Source of the DNA: Candidatus Alistipes intestinipullorum
GTDB taxonomy: Bacteria > Bacteroidota > Bacteroidia > Bacteroidales > Rikenellaceae
Assembly (NCBI GenBank): GCA_019113885.1
Contig: DXGO01000030.1
Span: forward strand, 1 to 43,781
Reading direction: 5' to 3'
DNA length: 43,781 nt
The position numbers were made by a program, and so were the translations under genes. This document shows positions 39,560 through 43,781 of this stretch, in pieces. The notes beneath the pieces were generated by a model. The model saw nothing but the letters and a program-made list of their open reading frames with translations, was not told the DNA's origin and made no database searches. The stretch's first letter is position 1, and each line of letters starts with the position of its first letter.

Positions 39560-39991
39560 TTATTCGATCTCCGCTTCGACGAAGAGCCGCAGGGGGCGCG
39601 AGGCTCCTGCGAGGGATATGTCGAGGGTTTTGAACTGCCAACCGTATTCGCCGCGTGAATCGAAGGTCAGGGTGGCGCACTGTGCGGCGCCCGGGACAAC
39701 GGGTTGAGTGTCAAATTCGAGGCTTGTGCATCCGCAGGAGGTTTCGTAGGAGACGACGGCCGTGGGGCGTGTGGCCCGGTTCTCGATCCAGATACGTTGC
39801 ACGGCGATTTCGCCCGAGCGGAGGCGCCCGAAACGCACGGTATCCGACCCTCCCGCAGTGAGTGTCGTGTCCGTCAATACGATGATCGGGCCTTTGCGCA
39901 CGGCATCCCGAGGCCGGTTTCCGCAGGCGGCGGAGCAGAGACAGAGGCCGGCGGCGAGGCAGAGGCCGAGCGGTTGTCGGAAGGTTCGCAT
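39560..39991 (-). CDS. DUF1573 domain lipoprotein
   Basis: A 143-residue predicted lipoprotein with signal peptide ending CSAAC (Cys23) and mature start GNRPRDAV. The single DUF1573 Ig-like domain contains IAVQRIWIENRATRPTAVVSYETSCGCTSLEFDTQPVVPG, with the conserved CGC. The ATG at 39991 opens the signal peptide. The track's 467-residue ORF extends far into nusB in a different frame and is not real beyond this. It begins 8 bp after nusB, so the two are cotranscribed. Function unknown. Confidence 0.85.
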   Translation of the reverse strand: MRTFRQPLGLCLAAGLCLCSAACGNRPRDAVRKGPIIVLTDTTLTAGGSDTVRFGRLRSGEIAVQRIWIENRATRPTAVVSYETSCGCTSLEFDTQPVVPGAAQCATLTFDSRGEYGWQFKTLDISLAGASRPLRLFVEAEIE

Positions 39992-39999
39992 GCCCCGGT

Positions 40000-40935
40000 T
40001 CAGATCAGGCCGCGGCCGCTCTTTTTGATCCGCCCCTCTTCGGTGAGCGAGACGACGATCTTGTCGAGCACGCCGTTGATGAAGGTGCTGCTGCCGGGCG
40101 TGGAGTAGTATTTCGAGATTTCGATCCACTCGTCGAGGGTCACCTTGACGGGAATCGAGGGGAACGACACCAACTCGGTCATGGCGGTCCCGAGGATGAG
40201 GTTGTCCATGAAGACGATGCGTTCGAGGTCCCAGTTGGCGGTGAACTTCTCGATGTAGTCCTGGTTGGCGTCGTAGTTGACCAGCGACTTCTCGAAGAGG
40301 GTCTTGACGAACTCCGGATCCTCCTCGCTCTTGAACTTCGAGGGCACCTTCAGCTCGGTGTGCGAGGCGCGCAGTCCGGAGAGCGAACGCAGGATCATGA
40401 TGACGATGTAGGGGAGGTCGTCGCTCCAGAGCATCGACATCTCCTCGAGCACCTCGTCGAGCGCGTCGCACTCCTGGAGCCCCTTGAAGAACTCCTCGAC
40501 GAGCCGTTTGTCCTCGTCGAACGAACGTTCTCCGTGTTGCATGTACTCCTTGTAAGAGTCGCTCTCGGCAAGTTGCGTGTAGAGCGTGCGGATCAGTTCG
40601 GGATATTGTTTCCACCCCAGGCGGCGGGCGGCGATACGGTCGTTTACGGCGTCGCTGTTGGCGATCGTGCGGATGACGGCGTTGTCGATGAATTTCGTGT
40701 TCGGGTGGAGGTCTTCGTATGAAGGCAGTTTCTTTTGCTTGGCCAGTTCGATGCGCTGTGCGGCGTAGTCGGCGATCTCCACAGGCAGGGTCAGCAGCTG
40801 GAAATAGAGGTCGTATGCCTTGTCGACGGAGGCCATCAGCGTCTTTTCCGAGGCCATCATGTTGTCGGCGCCCGACTTGAGGTGTGCAAACAGGGCCTTG
40901 ATGACCTTGATACGGAGTAATCTTCTGCTCAACAT
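40000..40935 (-). CDS. nusB: Transcription antitermination factor NusB
   Basis: A 311-residue NusB of the long Bacteroidota type. The protein joins NusE (S10) on boxA RNA to promote rRNA transcription. The usual all-helical NusB core is in the C-terminal half, ending ILGTAMTELVSFPSIPVKVTLDEWIEISKYYSTPGSSTFINGVLDKI, a textbook signature. The N-terminal extension (MLSRRLLRIKVIKALFAHL, then DKAYDLYFQLLTLPVEIADYA) is typical of the phylum. The start at 40935 is preferred over 41448, which lies inside the divergent flavoprotein gene. Confidence 0.95.
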   Translation of the reverse strand: MLSRRLLRIKVIKALFAHLKSGADNMMASEKTLMASVDKAYDLYFQLLTLPVEIADYAAQRIELAKQKKLPSYEDLHPNTKFIDNAVIRTIANSDAVNDRIAARRLGWKQYPELIRTLYTQLAESDSYKEYMQHGERSFDEDKRLVEEFFKGLQECDALDEVLEEMSMLWSDDLPYIVIMILRSLSGLRASHTELKVPSKFKSEEDPEFVKTLFEKSLVNYDANQDYIEKFTANWDLERIVFMDNLILGTAMTELVSFPSIPVKVTLDEWIEISKYYSTPGSSTFINGVLDKIVVSLTEEGRIKKSGRGLI

Positions 40936-40960
40936 AACTATTAGAACGGTATTTCGGCCG

Positions 40961-40968
40961 CAAAGATA
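40961..40968 (-). promoter_or_regulatory. -7 promoter element for nusB
   Basis: TATCTTTG on the minus strand, 25 bp before the nusB ATG, with TTTG (40992-40989) about 20 bp upstream as a possible -33 element. Confidence 0.65.
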
Positions 40969-41076
40969 ATGCAACTCGTTCGGACTGCCAAATTTATTTG
41001 GGCGTTTGTCTCGGGCGAAACGGCCGGCCCCGGGGTGCCGGGACGAAAAAAACCGCAAAATGTGGCGAAATAGTTT

Positions 41077-41084
41077 TATCTTTG
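41077..41084 (+). promoter_or_regulatory. -7 promoter element for HI0933-like flavoprotein
   Basis: TATCTTTG ends 7 bp before the ATG at 41092. Transcription would start almost at that ATG, implying a leaderless message or use of the ATG at 41101. Confidence 0.6.
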
Positions 41085-41091
41085 CACCCGT

Positions 41092-42399
41092 ATGGAATCC
41101 ATGGAAGAAAAACAACCGACCCGCGCAGAGCGGGAGCCGTTCGACGTCATCGTCGTCGGGGCGGGCGCCGCGGGCCTGATGGCCGCGGGAACGGCGGCCA
41201 ACGCCGGGAAACGGGTGCTGCTGCTCGAAAAGATGGAGAAATCGGGCCGCAAGGTGCGTATTTCGGGCAAGGGGCGCTGCAACGTAACCAACGCCCGGCC
41301 GGCCGGGGAGTTCGCCTCGCAGGTGCGCACGAACGCCGAATTTTTCGCCCCGGCCTTCGCGGGCTTCGACAACCGGGCGACGATGCGCTTTTTCGAACGC
41401 CAGGGCGTGAAACTCGACATTGAGCGCGGCGAGCGGGTCTTCCCGCACAGCGGCAAGGCCTGGGACATCGCCAACGCCCTGCTCGACTACTGCGTCGGCA
41501 ACGGTGTCAAGATCGTCTACGATACGCGTGTAACGGAGATCCTGACCCTCGGGGGGCGGGTTTTCGGTGTGAAATACATCAACAAGCGGGGCTTCGAACG
41601 CAAGGAGGAGTGCCCGCGGGTGATCCTTGCCACGGGCGGGGTGTCATATCCGGCTACCGGATCGACGGGTGACGGCTACGCCTTTGCCGCCGACCTGGGC
41701 CACACGATCGAGCCGCTGCGTCCGTCTCTCACGCCGTTGGTCACGACGCACGCCCAGATTCGCCATCTCGAAAAACTGCTGTTGCGCAACGTCCGTGCAA
41801 CGCTCTGGGTCGACGACGAGGCTGTGCGCGAGGAGTTCGGCGAGGTGGGCTTCTCGTCGCGGGGCATCGAAGGAGCCGTGGCGCTGCGCATGAGCCGCGA
41901 TGCGGTTGACGCCCTGATCGACGGACGCCGCGTGAAACTGGTGCTCGATCTCAAGCCTGCCCTTACGGAAGAGGTCCTGCGCGACCGCATCGCCCGCGAG
42001 CGGGCCGAACTGGCCCCGACGGAGTTCTTCGGCGAACTGCTGCGCAAGCTCGTGCCGCAGCCGCTGGTAATGCCGCTCTGCTACGAGATCGACGTCCACT
42101 CGAAGACCTACCTGTCGAAGATCACCGACGAGCAGGTTACGCGCCTGATCCGCACGCTCAAGGGGCTGACCTTCCCGATTTCGGACTACGCGCCGTTCGA
42201 ATACGCCGTGACGACAGCAGGCGGCGTGCGGTGCGACGAGGTGAACCCCCATACGATGGAGTCGCTGAAGGTGCCGGGGCTCTACTTTGCGGGCGAGGTG
42301 CTCGACATCGATGCCAACACGGGCGGTTACAACCTCCAGATCGCCTTTTCGACGGGACGCCTGGCGGGCCTGCTGCGAAGCGAACGTCAGAACGGATAA
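41092..42399 (+). CDS. HI0933-like NAD(P)/FAD-dependent oxidoreductase
   Basis: A 435-residue flavoprotein of the HI0933/BaiN-like family, whose cellular substrate is generally unknown. The FAD-binding Rossmann motif is VIVVGAGAAGLMAAGTAANAG (about 19-39), followed by the family mark GRKVRISGKGRCNVTN (about 50-65), the ATGGVSYPATGSTGDGY loop and the C-terminal FAD contact YFAGEVLDIDANTGGYNLQIAFSTG. Length is normal. A second Met at 41101 may be the true start given the position of the -7 box. The methyltransferase-like gene starts 5 bp after its stop. Confidence 0.92.
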   Translation: MESMEEKQPTRAEREPFDVIVVGAGAAGLMAAGTAANAGKRVLLLEKMEKSGRKVRISGKGRCNVTNARPAGEFASQVRTNAEFFAPAFAGFDNRATMRFFERQGVKLDIERGERVFPHSGKAWDIANALLDYCVGNGVKIVYDTRVTEILTLGGRVFGVKYINKRGFERKEECPRVILATGGVSYPATGSTGDGYAFAADLGHTIEPLRPSLTPLVTTHAQIRHLEKLLLRNVRATLWVDDEAVREEFGEVGFSSRGIEGAVALRMSRDAVDALIDGRRVKLVLDLKPALTEEVLRDRIARERAELAPTEFFGELLRKLVPQPLVMPLCYEIDVHSKTYLSKITDEQVTRLIRTLKGLTFPISDYAPFEYAVTTAGGVRCDEVNPHTMESLKVPGLYFAGEVLDIDANTGGYNLQIAFSTGRLAGLLRSERQNG

Positions 42400-42404
42400 A
42401 CGCC

Positions 42405-42917
42405 ATGAAACTCGGACACCATCGCATCGCACTGCACCTGCCGGGCCGTATCTCGACCCTTAGCAACCGCCTCTCCCGGGCGCGTTACTTCCGGGGGCAC
42501 GGTGTCCACTCGCCCTTCGTCTATGCCGTCGTGCGCGAGGTCTTCATGCGCCGCGAACTGTTGCCCGGCGACCGGGCGCTCTACGACGCGCTGTGCCGTG
42601 CGGGGATTCCGCGACGGCGCGCCGTGCAGCTGCAGAACCTTGCCATCCATTGCGGCTATGCCGATTGCGGACTGAATCGCGCTGACGCCGAACTGTGTGT
42701 GGTGACGGCCGATGTGCCGCGGGCCGAGACGCTGGCGCTGGTGCGTGCGGCGGCGCTTGCGAAGCATACCGTGGCACTGATGGCTCCCTACGCCGGACGT
42801 GAGCGCCATGCGTTGTGCGCACAGATCGTCGCGGAACACTGCTCGACGACGGTCGACAACCGGGGCTACCTGCTCGTATTCAATAACCACCTTCCGAAAC
42901 AACACTTCAAGTTATGA
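42405..42917 (+). CDS. Reduced methyltransferase-like protein, uncharacterised
   Basis: A 170-residue protein. Its N-terminus RYFRGHGVHSPFVYAVVREVF matches the opening of a Bacteroidota group of SAM-dependent methyltransferase-like proteins, which are normally about 230-260 residues. No Gly-rich SAM-binding loop is seen. The stretch after residue 65 runs LQNLAIHCGYADCGLNRADAELCVVTADV and ends LLVFNNHLPKQHFKL, like the tail of the longer relatives. The protein may thus have lost the central nucleotide-binding region while keeping an open frame. The start at 42405 is chosen; 42231 is inside the flavoprotein gene. It overlaps the adenosyltransferase by 4 bp. Confidence 0.65.
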   Translation: MKLGHHRIALHLPGRISTLSNRLSRARYFRGHGVHSPFVYAVVREVFMRRELLPGDRALYDALCRAGIPRRRAVQLQNLAIHCGYADCGLNRADAELCVVTADVPRAETLALVRAAALAKHTVALMAPYAGRERHALCAQIVAEHCSTTVDNRGYLLVFNNHLPKQHFKL

Positions 42918-43465
42918 AAATCTATACCAAAACGGGCGATAAGGGAATGACCTCGCTCATTGGCGGCGAGCGTGTCCCGAAAAGTGACGAACGGGTCGAG
43001 GCCTACGGGACGGTTGATGAACTGACGGCTTTCACGGCCCTGCTGGCCGACGAACTGCGCGCCGACGCCACGGCGGCGGGGTATGTCGACGACCTGAACC
43101 GGATTTTGTCGCGTCTGATGACCGTTGAGGCCTTGTTGGCGATGGGCCCTTCGGGAAGCGACAAGGTGATGCCGTTGGCTCCCGAGACGGTTGCGTGGCT
43201 CGAAGGGCGGATCGACGCGTTGCAGTCCGCCCTGAAACCCATCGACAAGTTCACGCTGCCGGGCGGTCACCGTGCTGTTTCGCTGAGCCACGTCTGCCGG
43301 ACGGTTTGCCGCCGTGCGGAACGTGCCGCCCTGCGCGCCGACGCGAAATACGGGGTCGACGCTACGGCGCTCATGTGGCTGAACCGCCTTTCGGACTATT
43401 TTTATACGCTCGGACGCACGCTAACGGCTCATTTCGGGGTGGAGGAGACGCTTTGGATTCCTTAA
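42914..43465 (+). CDS. Cob(I)yrinic acid a,c-diamide adenosyltransferase (PduO type)
   Basis: A 183-residue enzyme that transfers the adenosyl group of ATP to cob(I)alamin to make coenzyme B12. The ATP-binding N-terminus is MKIYTKTGDKGMTSLIGGERVPKSD, followed by RVEAYGTVDELTAF. The catalytic helix near the C-terminus reads SHVCRTVCRRAERAALR, then LMWLNRLSDYFYTLGR, all family-typical. It overlaps the previous stop by 4 bp (ATGA), so the two are translationally coupled. Confidence 0.94.
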   Translation: MKIYTKTGDKGMTSLIGGERVPKSDERVEAYGTVDELTAFTALLADELRADATAAGYVDDLNRILSRLMTVEALLAMGPSGSDKVMPLAPETVAWLEGRIDALQSALKPIDKFTLPGGHRAVSLSHVCRTVCRRAERAALRADAKYGVDATALMWLNRLSDYFYTLGRTLTAHFGVEETLWIP

Positions 43466-43541
43466 AATCCTGAAATTCAGTATATTTATTTGTTCGGAGG
43501 TATATTTTTTGTTTTTTTCTTTGTACTTCTCTTTTTTTTTA

Positions 43542-43549
43542 TACTTTTG
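43542..43549 (+). promoter_or_regulatory. -7 promoter element for DUF2795 gene
   Basis: TACTTTTG fits TAnnTTTG and follows a T-rich run. The ATG is 77 bp downstream, leaving a leader of roughly 70 nt. Confidence 0.55.
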
Positions 43550-43626
43550 CACATCAGTCATGACGGTGCGACTTCCTGGTTAGGTTGGTAATCCGTTGTT
43601 ATTTAGGAACTTAAAACTTTGTGACT

Positions 43627-43781
43627 ATGTATTGGACGCTTGAGTTGGCTTCGAAGCTCGAAGATGCTCCGTGGCCTGCGACGAAAGAGGAGTTGATTGA
43701 TTATGCGGTACGTTCGGGCGCTCCCCTGGAAGTTTTGGAGAATTTGCAGGAGATTGAGGACGAAGGAGATATTTACGAATC
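43627..43781 (+). CDS. DUF2795 family protein, 3' end outside window
   Basis: The first 51 residues of a small acidic cytoplasmic protein. The stretches MYWTLELASKLEDAPWPATK and ELIDYAVRSGAPLEVLENLQ are the DUF2795 signature, and Bacteroidota members are about 70-75 residues and strongly conserved. Some 20 residues should remain beyond the edge. Function is unknown. It is absent from the ORF track because it is short and truncated. Its own promoter lies at 43542-43549. Confidence 0.85.
   Translation, partial: MYWTLELASKLEDAPWPATKEELIDYAVRSGAPLEVLENLQEIEDEGDIYE

Noticed and set aside
39560-40963. 467-residue minus ORF as one gene
   Set aside because: Only its last 143 codons (from 39991) are real, encoding the DUF1573 lipoprotein. 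The rest is nusB in the wrong frame.

Overview
The window is about 43.8 kb of a Bacteroidota chromosome. Evidence: a SusC/SusD pair, BACON, DUF4458 and DUF1573 lipoproteins, and many starts preceded by the phylum's -7 element TAnnTTTG (usually TATCTTTG). GC-rich coding sequence together with an acyl-ACP thioesterase and a DUF2795 protein suggests an Alistipes-like gut member of the Rikenellaceae. That genus call is inference. There are no phage, transposon or CRISPR features, and most of the window is ordinary chromosome.

Layout. 1-96 holds most of a leftward SRP RNA gene, cut by the window edge. A rightward block (140-5035) follows: mltG, a YciO-type threonylcarbamoyl-AMP synthase, DUF4199, a GT2 glycosyltransferase, DUF4293 and a secreted endonuclease/phosphatase-fold protein. 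It converges on a leftward M16 peptidase, an XRE regulator and a DUF2975 membrane protein. Rightward acyl-ACP thioesterase and GT4 genes (9240-11133) converge on a leftward era, TPR lipid/periplasmic-type protein and MFS transporter block. Next come ffh and an orphan BACON lipoprotein.

The main accessory element is a nine-gene leftward cluster (34646 down to 19370): SusC, SusD, DUF4984-like, BACON/DUF5003-like, DUF4458-LRR, BACON-LRR, subtilisin-family (S8) lipoprotein, DUF1573 and a lipocalin-like lipoprotein. Spacing is 4-30 bp except for one 106-bp gap containing an intrinsic terminator. It has the uptake machinery of a polysaccharide utilization locus but no glycoside hydrolase, lyase or esterase. 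The only recognisable degradative enzyme is the protease, so a protein, peptide or glycoprotein capture system in the manner of RagAB is the most economical reading.

The right part (35283-43781) is housekeeping: DUF4294, a FlK-like thioesterase, NhaD antiporter, tRNA-Gln(UUG), two small stress-type genes, a TSCPD protein, yajC, a DUF1573 lipoprotein behind nusB, a HI0933-type flavoprotein, a reduced methyltransferase-like protein, a cobalamin adenosyltransferase and the start of a DUF2795 protein. SRP RNA and its partner Ffh, and the Sec accessory YajC, are all within this window.
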